From positions 1 to 64,000 of the forward strand of contig CAYFQB010000066.1 in assembly GCA_964345225.1 (NCBI GenBank): a stretch of DNA of 64,000 bases. Reading direction: 5' to 3'. The notes beneath the pieces were generated by a model that ran no database searches, had not been told where the DNA came from, and saw only the letters and a list, made by a program, of their open reading frames with translations. Origin of the DNA: CAYFQB01 sp964345225 (GTDB lineage Bacteria; Nitrospirota; Thermodesulfovibrionia; Thermodesulfovibrionales; UBA6898). This document shows positions 1-8,547 of the stretch, piece after piece (position 1 is the stretch's first letter; each line of letters starts with the position of its first letter). A program made the position numbers and the translations under genes.

Positions 1-584
1 GCAATGACAGGTATATTCACTGTATTAACCAGTTCTTTCGTTGCCGATATATTCGGGCCTGTAAGCATGCCGTCTCTTGAAATGTCAGTATATATAATGC
101 CCGAGACGCCAACAGTTTCAACCCTTTTGGCAAGTTCTAATGCATCAATAGAGCTTATTTCCTCCCATCCTCTTACTGCCACTTTTCCTTCCTTGGCATC
201 GATACTGACATAGATCTTTCCGGGAAATTTATTGCATGCATCAACTACAAACTTTGAGTCCTCTAATACAGATGTTCCGAGAATTACACGGTTTATCCCG
301 GCTGACAGGAGTTTGTCAATAGTCGAAATAATCCTGATTCCCCCGCCTACCTGCATGCTCATTTTCACTGATTTTCTTATATTTAAGATAACATCAAGAT
401 TCTTCTGGCGCCCTGTAAAGGCGCCGTCAAGGTCTACTACGTGGAGTACCTGTGCGCCATAGGATTCCCATCTTATGGCAGTTGCTGAGGGGTCAGCAGA
501 ATAGACTGTAACAGCCTCTTTCTTGCCCTGTTGAAGCCTTACACATTTTCCGTCTTTTAGATCTATAGCAGGGATAATTAACAT
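1..584 (-). CDS. hisA: HisA, ProFAR isomerase (partial, runs off the left edge)
   Basis: Isomerises ProFAR to PRFAR, the fourth step of histidine synthesis, in the cytosol. The visible 194 N-terminal residues begin MLIIPAIDLKDGKCVRL, the classic HisA start, with the catalytic Asp8 in PAIDL. They also contain the phosphate-binding QVGGGIR loop, RVILGT, and the second catalytic Asp region YTDISRDG. A full HisA is about 240 residues, so about 45 C-terminal residues lie outside the window. The start is ATG at 584; no clear ribosome site precedes it, but the N terminus matches the family exactly. HisA and HisF are related barrels; the AIDLKDG and GGG-I-R pattern plus the HisA-type GRxxNLDV stretch favour HisA. 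The neighbour msbA is divergent, so the two are not co-transcribed. Confidence 0.95.
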   Translation of the reverse strand, partial: MLIIPAIDLKDGKCVRLQQGKKEAVTVYSADPSATAIRWESYGAQVLHVVDLDGAFTGRQKNLDVILNIRKSVKMSMQVGGGIRIISTIDKLLSAGINRVILGTSVLEDSKFVVDACNKFPGKIYVSIDAKEGKVAVRGWEEISSIDALELAKRVETVGVSGIIYTDISRDGMLTGPNISATKELVNTVNIPVI

Positions 585-894
585 AAAGTTATATAATTAA
601 AATAATACCATATTTGGCTAATAAGTAAACACCGATATGCTCTTTGCTCCATGCCCTATACGTTTAGCTTCGCCTTTACCTTTACCTGTACCTGTTTTTT
701 ACTGCCTACTGCTTACTGTTTACTCCTTACTCCTTACTCCTCACTCCTTACATTTAAATATGTGCTTTACTGCCTACTGCTTAGTGCTTACTTTCTACTT
801 TTTAAGTCCTGAGCCAGTCGATGGATGATCATTGCCTATACCTTATTTTCATTTAATTGTGTGCTTATCAGATGCTAATGTTATACTATAAACA
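585..894. repeat. Intergenic region with pyrimidine word-ladder repeat
   Basis: This divergent spacer between hisA and msbA holds no gene. From about 660 to 805 it consists of short related words built on TACTGCTTACT, TACTCCTTACT and TTTACCTGTACC, all pyrimidine-rich on the plus strand. The same words recur at about 6270-6600, 15328-15353, 16212-16242, 21200-21229 and, degenerate, 45788-45825. The AT-rich ends near 585-610 and 840-890 are where promoters for the two divergent genes would lie, but I cannot fix boxes. Confidence 0.7.
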
Positions 895-2610
895 ATGCAG
901 ATTCTGAAAAAGATAATTCAACTAACAAAGCCTTACTGGACGAGGGTTATTTTTGGTGTATTTCTTGGTTTGTTGGTTTCCATGGTAACAGGGGCAATAG
1001 CATGGCTGGTCAAACCTGCCCTTGACATTATATTTATTGAGAAAAGATATGAATATCTCACGCTTATTCCATTTGGTGTTTTTGCACTATTCTCAGTAAA
1101 AGGCATGTTAAATTTTGGCCAGGAGTATCTTATGGCTTCATCCGGCCTGAAACTGGTCAGAGATACTCAGAATAAGCTACATAGCCATATACTGTATATT
1201 CCTGTTGGATATTTTCATAAAGAGGCATCTGGTATGGTCATATCGAGGGTTATAAATGATGTGAAAATGTTAAGTACCCTTTTTTCTTCGGTTATCAAGA
1301 CTTTAATTATCCAGGTTCCTACGATAATTGTGCTTTTAGGAATTGCCCTTTACAGAAAGTGGGATTTGACATTATTAAGTATCATGCTGGTTCCGCTTAT
1401 CGCCTATAGTGCAAGGAAGTTTGGGAAAAATGTTAAAAGAAGGAGTCTTGAGGCACAACGTAAATTATCCAGTCTTACCCATAGACTCAGCGAATCTATA
1501 ACTGGATCAAAACTTATTAAAGTATTCAATAGAGAAGTATATAGAGATATAAAATTCAAAGAAGAAAACAGGCGGGTTTACAAGGAACTTGTCAACGTAA
1601 TTAAATTAAAAGAGGGTACAAAACTAATAATAGATGTAATAACAGGAATAGCAATTGGACTGGTTTTATGGTATGGTGGTAATCTTGTCAAAAATGGTGT
1701 GATTACCTCAGGAGACTTTGCCTCCATAATCGCTGCTATATATATGGTTTTTTCACCCGTAAAAAAATTAGGTGAATCATACACTCTGTTACAGGAGATA
1801 AGATCTGCCATTGAAAGGATAGAGACAGTACTTTACACACAAGTAGAAGATACGGGAGTAATAGAAATAACAGAAGTAAAAGATAGAATAAGTTTTGAAG
1901 ATGTCTCATATGCTTATTCATCGAATAATATACCAGTTCTAAAAAATATCAATATTGACATAAAAGCAGGTGAGGTTGTTGCTTTAGCAGGTCCGAGCGG
2001 TGCTGGCAAGACAACATTTGCTGATCTTATACCAAGGTTTTATAACCCAACAGGGGGTGGTATCAGAATAGATGGTATAGATATAAAAGAAATTGAAATC
2101 AAATCGCTCAGAAGTTTAATAGGCATTGTCAGTCAGGATATTATTCTCTTTAATGATACTGTGATGGAGAACATTGCATTTGGAAATCATCAGGCAAAAT
2201 TTGAAGATATTAAAAAGGCTGCAGAGATGGCTTATGCCAGTGAATTCATAGAAAATCTACCCGATGGTTACGACACGATAATAGGGGAAAGGGGACTGAC
2301 TCTATCCGGTGGGCAGAGGCAGAGGCTTGCTATTGCAAGGGCAATCCTCAAAAATCCGCCTATATTGATCCTTGATGAAGCAACATCTTCTCTCGATACA
2401 ATATCTGAGTCATTGGTACAGAAAGCACTTGAAGGACTGATGAAAGACAGGACAACAATTATTATAGCTCACAGGCTGTCAACAATAAAAAAGGCTGATA
2501 GAATCATTGTTCTTGAAGATGGTGAGATTACTGATATCGGAACACATGAAGCACTTCTTTCCAAAGGTAATACATATTCAAAACTCTGCAGTGAACTTCT
2601 GAATACATAG
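895..2610 (+). CDS. msbA: MsbA-like lipid A / lipid exporter ABC protein
   Basis: A half-transporter that would act as a homodimer in the inner membrane to flip lipid A-core or another lipid-linked glycan, using ATP. The 571 residues match the family length. An N-terminal six-helix transmembrane domain (about residues 15-310) includes the RVINDVK coupling region. The nucleotide-binding domain has Walker A GPSGAGKTT (from residue 366), a Q-loop (VSQDIILFND), the signature LSGGQRQR, Walker B ILILDEATSSLD and the H-loop AHRLS. It heads the glycosyltransferase region, which supports an envelope-lipid substrate. Start ATG at 895 has little Shine-Dalgarno signal. An exporter of another amphiphile is possible, but MsbA is the best family match. 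Confidence 0.9.
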   Translation: MQILKKIIQLTKPYWTRVIFGVFLGLLVSMVTGAIAWLVKPALDIIFIEKRYEYLTLIPFGVFALFSVKGMLNFGQEYLMASSGLKLVRDTQNKLHSHILYIPVGYFHKEASGMVISRVINDVKMLSTLFSSVIKTLIIQVPTIIVLLGIALYRKWDLTLLSIMLVPLIAYSARKFGKNVKRRSLEAQRKLSSLTHRLSESITGSKLIKVFNREVYRDIKFKEENRRVYKELVNVIKLKEGTKLIIDVITGIAIGLVLWYGGNLVKNGVITSGDFASIIAAIYMVFSPVKKLGESYTLLQEIRSAIERIETVLYTQVEDTGVIEITEVKDRISFEDVSYAYSSNNIPVLKNINIDIKAGEVVALAGPSGAGKTTFADLIPRFYNPTGGGIRIDGIDIKEIEIKSLRSLIGIVSQDIILFNDTVMENIAFGNHQAKFEDIKKAAEMAYASEFIENLPDGYDTIIGERGLTLSGGQRQRLAIARAILKNPPILILDEATSSLDTISESLVQKALEGLMKDRTTIIIAHRLSTIKKADRIIVLEDGEITDIGTHEALLSKGNTYSKLCSELLNT

Positions 2611-2761
2611 TTATTGATATTACTCTTCTCTATATGGTCCTTCCAATTTGGCAGCTTTGTTTTTAATGTGCAAAAGATGATTCTTATCAACCGTTAATTT
2701 CATGCCTTATCTTATATATTGTAAGTCCAGACATAATGAATCCATATTATTGAATCTGTCT

Positions 2762-3718
2762 TCAATTAGAATGACTTGTTCTTAATCCCCAATTTTTAGG
2801 ACGTCCTCTTATGTGCCAGACTATTAATTTTATATTAAGCTTGAATTTAAATTTAAACTTTTTGTTAGTTAACAGGCAGATAATATTCAGCGCTGTTATT
2901 AAAAGTGTGCTTAAGAAGAGTTTTATTAAAAGCCATGTTTTGAGTGCCAGTAATTTGTCTTTGCCATAGTTCTTTTCAAAGAAGATATATCTTGAAATCC
3001 AGTATTCAATCCTTGCATTTATTTTAAACTTACCGGCACTCTGTCCCTGTAGGTGATAAATTTTAGCTTCAGGGTGGTGAAAGACTTTCCATCCCTTCTT
3101 TCTCATCTGAAGACACCAGTCTGTCTCTTCAAGGAAAAAGAAGTAGTCCTCATCCATCCGCCCGACATCATCAATTGCCTCTCTTCTTACGACCATACAA
3201 GCTCCGATAACAGACTCTACCTCGGAGGGTTCTTGAAAGTCACGCTCCTTTCCGGGATATTTTTTAGGGAACAGTCTTCTCAACAGGCTTTTGTTTAATA
3301 GTTCTGTAGTAAGATTCGGGATGTTTGCAATTGAGTTCTGCTTTGTACCATCGGAATTAAGCAGTTGTGCTCCGCAGATAGCCACAGCCTTATTTTCATC
3401 CATGAATTTCACAATCGTTTCAATAGCTCCATTTTTTAATACTGTATCACTGTTAAGCAAGACTGCATATCTTCCGTTAATCAGTTTCAATGCCTGATTA
3501 TTTGCCATTGAGTAACCTTTATTTTCTTCATTCTCGATAAGGTGAACTTCTGGAAATCTCTTTCTGACAGCATGCTGACTTCCGTCTTTGCTGCCATTAT
3601 CGACAACCCATGTTTCGAAAGAAAAGTTTTCTACGGTCTTGTATACAGATTTGATACAGTTAACAACTAAATCCCGGGTATTCCAGCTAACAATAATTAT
3701 TGAGATATCTTTATTCAT
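2762..3718 (-). CDS. Family 2 glycosyltransferase, WbbL/rhamnosyltransferase-like
   Basis: Transfers a sugar, possibly rhamnose, from a nucleotide donor to a membrane-anchored glycan. It has a GT-A fold: the start SIIIVSWNTRDLVVNCIKS, the donor-site VVDNGSKDGS, the metal-binding region LLNSDTVL, and the acceptor-side motif EETDWCLQMRKKGW. The last of these is typical of the WbbL-type rhamnosyltransferase clade. A hydrophobic C-terminal segment (about residues 255-285) followed by a lysine-rich tail suggests membrane attachment. It is the last of three minus-strand glycosyltransferase genes, 124 bp after the preceding one. The sugar cannot be told from sequence. Confidence 0.85.
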   Translation of the reverse strand: MNKDISIIIVSWNTRDLVVNCIKSVYKTVENFSFETWVVDNGSKDGSQHAVRKRFPEVHLIENEENKGYSMANNQALKLINGRYAVLLNSDTVLKNGAIETIVKFMDENKAVAICGAQLLNSDGTKQNSIANIPNLTTELLNKSLLRRLFPKKYPGKERDFQEPSEVESVIGACMVVRREAIDDVGRMDEDYFFFLEETDWCLQMRKKGWKVFHHPEAKIYHLQGQSAGKFKINARIEYWISRYIFFEKNYGKDKLLALKTWLLIKLFLSTLLITALNIICLLTNKKFKFKFKLNIKLIVWHIRGRPKNWGLRTSHSN

Positions 3719-3842
3719 CTTTGTCCAAAAAAGGATAGCTTCTTTCTAATCAAGTTCGAAATTGCAATGACAGATTAATAAATGACAATTTTATAACGTC
3801 ATTGCGATGCAGATACTTCGGCAGAAGCAATCTTATATATTT

Positions 3843-5000
3843 TTAACTGTTAACCCCCTTTAAGGCTTCGAATATCTCCAGATAGTTCTTCTCCCATGGG
3901 AATCGTTCTGCAAGTCTTCTAGCATTTTCCCCGGCCTTTATTCTCTTTGATTCATTAAAAAAGAATGCCATTTTTTCTGCAAGGGTGCCTATATCCCTGG
4001 GATCATTTAGTATAAATCCTTCAATGCCGTCAGTTATGAGTTCCCCTGCACCATTATATTTTGTGGTTATGACAGGAATCCCGCTTGCCAGAGATTCAAT
4101 ACATACATTGGCAAATGGATCATAGAATGTTGGATGAACAAAAATATCAGCTGTAGCATAATACATCTCTGCCCTGTTTACCTGTCCTGTAAAGATAATA
4201 TTCTCCAAACATCCTTCCTTTTTTGCCAGTTTTACAAATTTTTTTGCCTTTCCCCTGCCGGTTACCATGAGCCTGAAGGGCACATTAACTTTGGATTTCA
4301 ATATTGCTATAGCCTTAATCAAACAATGCAGGCCCTTCAGCCTGAAATTATTTGCAATGAACAATATAACTATTTCATTTTTACCTATTCCATAAGAATT
4401 TCTTATTTCTTTTCTGAAGGTAGGTCTATTATCTGGATTGAATCTGTTTAAATCAATACCATTATATGCCACTTTAATCCTGTCTTCGGGAAAGTTGTAA
4501 TATTTTGTTATATCGTTTTTCACCTTATATGAATTCGCTATTACAAGTTTTAATCTGTCGCTCTTGTATATCCTGTGGTCAACATAAGAACCTGTAATGT
4601 TCTTTGGGTTTATCAGTCTGATTATTCTATTTATAAGTCGGACAAATTTACTATCGATTGAATTAATGTTCTGAACATTCCATTCCTTCTCTGTACCACC
4701 TCCGGGACGGTATACCTCAATACACCATGTGCCGCCGAATCCTATGACGAGGTCAAAACTGTTTTTCTTCCCTAACAGTCTTTGGCTGTTAATGGCAAAA
4801 GATAGTCTTCTAAAAGCCCTCGGTACCTTTATTATCGGTACTTTGTGAGGGGTTATTTGTCCTGCCTGTCCTTCAAATGAATTGGAAAAAACATGGACTT
4901 CATGGCCGTTATTAATAAGTTGAAGTGCAAAGTTATTGGCGTAGCCTTCACCACCGCCTTTTGAAGAAGAAAAATTTTCAATATTCAATGCAATCTTCAT
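3843..5000 (-). CDS. Family 4 glycosyltransferase (WaaG-like)
   Basis: A retaining GT-B glycosyltransferase of 385 residues. The N-terminal acceptor domain contains the glycine-rich loop SKGGGEGYANN; the C-terminal donor domain has FIANNFRLKGLHCLI, VTGRGKAKK, and the GT4 EX7E-type motif in HPTFYDPFANVCIESLASGIPV. The segment PGGGTEKEW and general layout resemble LPS core glucosyltransferase WaaG, so a role in LPS core assembly on the cytosolic face is likely. Its start lies 2 bp after the stop of the upstream glycosyltransferase, so the two are almost certainly translated from one mRNA. Donor sugar is inferred only. Confidence 0.88.
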   Translation of the reverse strand: MKIALNIENFSSSKGGGEGYANNFALQLINNGHEVHVFSNSFEGQAGQITPHKVPIIKVPRAFRRLSFAINSQRLLGKKNSFDLVIGFGGTWCIEVYRPGGGTEKEWNVQNINSIDSKFVRLINRIIRLINPKNITGSYVDHRIYKSDRLKLVIANSYKVKNDITKYYNFPEDRIKVAYNGIDLNRFNPDNRPTFRKEIRNSYGIGKNEIVILFIANNFRLKGLHCLIKAIAILKSKVNVPFRLMVTGRGKAKKFVKLAKKEGCLENIIFTGQVNRAEMYYATADIFVHPTFYDPFANVCIESLASGIPVITTKYNGAGELITDGIEGFILNDPRDIGTLAEKMAFFFNESKRIKAGENARRLAERFPWEKNYLEIFEALKGVNS

Positions 5001-5002
5001 GG

Positions 5003-6142
5003 TTATTTTTTCTGTTGCAGAATATATTCATAAAACGATTCAATATCAGAAGCCTGTTTGTCCAGGGAAAAATCATTTTGTGCCTTTTCATATGCTGCCT
5101 TTCCTATTGAGAAACGCAATTCTTCATCACGTGCAAGATTAATAATAAGTTTCGCAAGCTCATGAGAGTTATTGTTAAAGATTAGACCGCTCCGATTATC
5201 GTCGATCATCTCGGGCAGCATTCCAACATTGTTCACAATGACAGGCTTGCCAATTGACATTACCTCACGCAATGCCCTTCCCGTACCATCAGAGCCTGCA
5301 ATCAAAAAGACAAAGATATCCATACATGCCAGTGCATCTATGTATCTGTCTGTTAAATAACCTGCAATTATAACATTTTTTTCAAGCCCGTAGTCTTTAA
5401 CAGGCTTATAAACCGTCTCTTTCATTTGACTGCTTGTGCCAAGTAAAAGTGCCTTGACATTCGGTAGTTTTTTCACTACAGCTGAAAGTGCATTAAAAAA
5501 TAAATCCATTTTTCTGTATCTCTGAAATCTCGTAACTATGCCAACAACTATGTCCTGGTCTTTAATATCAAATTCCTTCCTTATGTCTCTAAATTTACTG
5601 TGAGGATTAAAAACATAAGTGTCAATAGCGGGATTTATTCTTGTTATTTTGTTTTCTGATATTAAGAGATCCTTAATCAAAATTTCTTTTGATCTTTCTG
5701 AAAAAGTTATGATGCCGTCTGTTAAACTGGTTAATAAAAATTTATTACTGAATGTCGGACTGAAAGAATCCCGCTTATGGTCAGTTCTAATAATTGCAAT
5801 CCTTTTTGATGTTAATCGGCCTGAAATACCGCCAAGAACGTGATCGTGAGATAGATGGGTATTTATCAGCTCTATATTTTGATCCAGGATAAACCTTCTC
5901 AGTTTTATAACATCTGATACATTATCAGAAACGGAAAAAAATCTGTTCAGATTGAAAATATCGGTACCGTTAATCCCTCTTTCCTCTATAGATCTTTCTA
6001 TTGTTTCAGGGTACTCCTCAGGCGGCTTCCTGTATGCTAAGGTTACTTTATGGCCTCTTTCCTGCAATTTTTTACAGATATTAAGAACAGGATCAGCAGG
6101 CCCTGTCCATTTCCAATCGCTGTATAGATGGAGAATATTCAT
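5003..6142 (-). CDS. Family 4 glycosyltransferase
   Basis: A GT-B glycosyltransferase of 379 residues, first gene of the three-gene minus-strand set. The N-terminal domain starts MNILHLYSDWKWTGPADPV, with the typical glycine/proline-rich acceptor loop. The donor domain has VVGIVTRFQRYRKMDLFF, LLLGTSSQMK, IIAGYLTDRYIDALACMDIFVF and GSDGTGRALREVMSIGKPVI, where the conserved glutamate pair of GT4 enzymes lies. It precedes the next GT4 gene by 2 bp. It probably adds a core or capsule sugar; the specificity is unknown. Confidence 0.87.
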   Translation of the reverse strand: MNILHLYSDWKWTGPADPVLNICKKLQERGHKVTLAYRKPPEEYPETIERSIEERGINGTDIFNLNRFFSVSDNVSDVIKLRRFILDQNIELINTHLSHDHVLGGISGRLTSKRIAIIRTDHKRDSFSPTFSNKFLLTSLTDGIITFSERSKEILIKDLLISENKITRINPAIDTYVFNPHSKFRDIRKEFDIKDQDIVVGIVTRFQRYRKMDLFFNALSAVVKKLPNVKALLLGTSSQMKETVYKPVKDYGLEKNVIIAGYLTDRYIDALACMDIFVFLIAGSDGTGRALREVMSIGKPVIVNNVGMLPEMIDDNRSGLIFNNNSHELAKLIINLARDEELRFSIGKAAYEKAQNDFSLDKQASDIESFYEYILQQKK

Positions 6143-6753
6143 TGAGGATAGTGTTGTTAAATCCTAAAATTGTCACCCTGAAATCATTTCAGGGTCTCAT
6201 AAGTTATTTTTGTAAAATATGTGAAACTGCTTCAGTATGACATATTATACGATTAAGGCGATTTTTCGACAATACTCCCTACTCCCTGAGAACTAAACGG
6301 TTACGTCTTACGGTTAGGATGCCCGTATCGTCTATCGGTTACGTCTTTTGGCTTTTTCGGTTCGACTGAGCCATTCGACCCGAGCCCTTCGGTCTTGAGC
6401 GACTCAGGGTCGAAAGACTCAGGCCGAGGGCTCGCCGAAGTCACGTTGCCTTACAGGTCGTAGACCATTAAACGTTACCGAAACGGGCTTCGTTACCGTT
6501 GCCGGTTAACGGCTACGTCATTCGTACCTACTTCCTACTACTTACTGCCTACTTCTTACTTTTTTCTCCCTACTCCCTGCTCCCTGCCCCCTGCCCTTTA
6601 CTAATAACAGAAACCGAATGTTTTAGTATTTATGGCCTATTTTAAGCTGGCAATAGTGATATAATATGGTAATTAAAAGACTTAACAGTTTCAGAAGTGA
6701 CTATTGAGTAAATTCAAGTATTTTGAAGGACTCATGAAAGATGAGGTCTATAA
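6143..6753. repeat. Repeat-mosaic intergenic region
   Basis: A 611-bp spacer without a gene, built from several repeat types. At about 6171-6195 there is a perfect 9-bp palindrome, CCCTGAAAT/ATTTCAGGG. At 6290-6350 and 6460-6530 there are degenerate words of the form GGTTACGTC and CGTTACCG. At about 6377-6437 there is a G+C-rich imperfect stem-loop whose arms begin CGAGCCCTTCGGTC and end CCGAGGGCTCG. At 6270-6290 and 6525-6600 the pyrimidine ladder (TACTTCCTACT, CTCCCTGC) reappears. The last 100 bases are AT-rich and should hold the galE promoter. Confidence 0.7.
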
Positions 6754-7722
6754 ATGATACTTATTGCTGGTGGTGCTGGCTACATAGGTTCGCATGTGAA
6801 TAAGCTCCTTAGCAAAAAGGGCTATAAAACAGTTGTCTTTGACAACCTTATATATGGCCACAGGGAATTTGTGAAATGGGGAGATTTTATCCTTGGAGAC
6901 CTTGCTGATAGGGAGCAGATACACTTCTGTTTTAAAAAATATCCTATTGATGTTGTAATGCATTTCTGTGCCTTTGCCTACGTTAATGAATCAGTCTCTG
7001 ATCCTGCAAAATATTATATAAACAATGTCGCAAATACACTTAACCTCTTGGAGATCATGCGGGAATACAATGTGAGGCATTTCATCTTTTCATCTACCTG
7101 TGCTACCTATGGCATTCCTTCAGAGATACCCATTACAGAAGAACACCCTCAGAGTCCAATCAATCCTTATGGCAGAAGTAAACTCATGATTGAGGAGATT
7201 ATCAGAGACTACGATACTGCCTATGGAATAAAGTATATAAATCTAAGATACTTTAATGCTGCTGGAGCAGACCCTGACGGAGAACTTGGCGAGAGACATG
7301 CCAATGAAACGCATTTGATTCCCTTAACAATCTATGCTGCCCTTGGCATTAATGATGATATTAGAATATTCGGAACAGATCATCCTACGAAGGATGGCAC
7401 CTGCATAAGGGATTATATCCATGTTATGGATCTTGCTGATGCCCATGTGAGGGCACTCCAGTATCTTAAAGCGGAAGAAAAAAGTGACTCCTTTAACCTT
7501 GGCAATGACAATGGTTATTCGGTAAGGGAGATTATCAATATTGTCAGACAGGTTTCAGGAAAGGATTTTAAAATAAGGGAATCGGATAGACGCGAGGGAG
7601 ATCCTCCAGTTCTAATCAGCAGCAGTAAAAAGGCAAAAGAAAAACTCGGATGGAGGCCACGGTATCCGGACATCGAGTCTATTATAGAAACAGCATGGAA
7701 GTGGCATTCAAATACCCTGTAA
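6754..7722 (+). CDS. galE: UDP-glucose 4-epimerase (first copy)
   Basis: Interconverts UDP-glucose and UDP-galactose (perhaps also the GlcNAc/GalNAc pair) for polysaccharide synthesis; cytosolic and NAD-dependent. It is an extended short-chain dehydrogenase of 322 residues with NAD motif GGAGYIGSH at residues 6-14, VVFDNL, catalytic Tyr139 and Lys143 in YGRSK, the upstream Ser/Thr in SSTCATYG, and the GalE-type RYFNAAGADP. The ATG at 6754 follows GATGAGG by eight bases. It stands alone on the plus strand between two minus-strand glycosyltransferase groups. A second paralogue lies at 16230-17207; the two differ clearly, so this is not a recent duplication. Confidence 0.93.
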   Translation: MILIAGGAGYIGSHVNKLLSKKGYKTVVFDNLIYGHREFVKWGDFILGDLADREQIHFCFKKYPIDVVMHFCAFAYVNESVSDPAKYYINNVANTLNLLEIMREYNVRHFIFSSTCATYGIPSEIPITEEHPQSPINPYGRSKLMIEEIIRDYDTAYGIKYINLRYFNAAGADPDGELGERHANETHLIPLTIYAALGINDDIRIFGTDHPTKDGTCIRDYIHVMDLADAHVRALQYLKAEEKSDSFNLGNDNGYSVREIINIVRQVSGKDFKIRESDRREGDPPVLISSSKKAKEKLGWRPRYPDIESIIETAWKWHSNTL

Positions 7723-7771
7723 AGAACTGTTTCTAAATACTGATAATTGTCATATAGTCATGCAGAGAAAT

Positions 7772-8539
7772 TCAGCTTTCCTTATTAGTTTTAGACAGTT
7801 CCCAGATCTTTGCGTATTTCTGGTATGTTGAAAATGCTGCTCCCATAGCTGCAATTAGTCCATGAAAGCCGTCCATGAAGCCTCTCTTGAGGATATATGT
7901 TTCTATAAATTTCCAGATCATTCTGAAGGGTATCGAAAATGGTGATACCGTTTTATTATTTTTGAACCTTTCAATGGCTGCTTCAGTTAAATAAGAATTC
8001 TGCCTGGCAAAGTACTGGGATAAAGATGTATATGTGTAATGGAGAAGGGGGGCCTTTATTGTTCCTGCTCTGCCATTTTTTATAATCACCTTATCATGTG
8101 GATCGATACCTTTATAACAGGCCGCATCTTTTCTGAATAATCTCAATACATAGTCAGGATGCCAGCCTCCATGTTTCATCCATCTGCCAAGAAAGTAATT
8201 TTTCCTGGAGAACCGGTATCCATCAAATGCAGGATTTTTGAGGATATCGCATATCTCTTTTTTGAGTTCATCGGTTATCCTTTCATCTGCATCTATATTC
8301 AGTATCCACTGATTTGTTGCTTTTTCAGCAGCCAGCCTCTTCTGTTCATTCATGCCGGGCCAGGGATTGATGTATAACATGTCAGTAAATTCCCTGCAGA
8401 TCTCCAGAGTCCTGTCGGTGCTTCCGGAATCCACGACAATGATTTCATCAGCCCATTTTATGCTTTCAAGGCAGTCTCTTATATTTTTCTCTTCGTTCAG
8501 AGTTACTATTGTTACAGAGAGATTTTCCCTTTCTTTCAC
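7772..8539 (-). CDS. Family 2 glycosyltransferase, WaaE/KdtX-like LPS core enzyme
   Basis: The 255 residues match the LPS-core beta-glucosyltransferase WaaE (KdtX) family: LSVTIVTLNEEKNIRDCLES, then EIIVVDSGSTDRT, the metal site LNIDADERI, and the FLGRWMKHGGWHPDYVLRLF segment characteristic of this clade. It would add a sugar to a Kdo or heptose residue of the inner core. A short hydrophobic C-terminal stretch follows GFMDGFHGL. The start is GTG at 8539, preceded by AGAGGAAG, and lies 8 bases after the stop of the dual-kinase gene. Translational coupling and a joint role in inner-core decoration are therefore likely. Confidence 0.88.
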   Translation of the reverse strand: MKERENLSVTIVTLNEEKNIRDCLESIKWADEIIVVDSGSTDRTLEICREFTDMLYINPWPGMNEQKRLAAEKATNQWILNIDADERITDELKKEICDILKNPAFDGYRFSRKNYFLGRWMKHGGWHPDYVLRLFRKDAACYKGIDPHDKVIIKNGRAGTIKAPLLHYTYTSLSQYFARQNSYLTEAAIERFKNNKTVSPFSIPFRMIWKFIETYILKRGFMDGFHGLIAAMGAAFSTYQKYAKIWELSKTNKES

Positions 8540-8547
8540 AGCTTCCT

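Noticed and set aside
697..802. CRISPR or simple microsatellite in the TACTGCTTACT ladder
   Set aside because: No fixed repeat-spacer structure; units vary in length and sequence.
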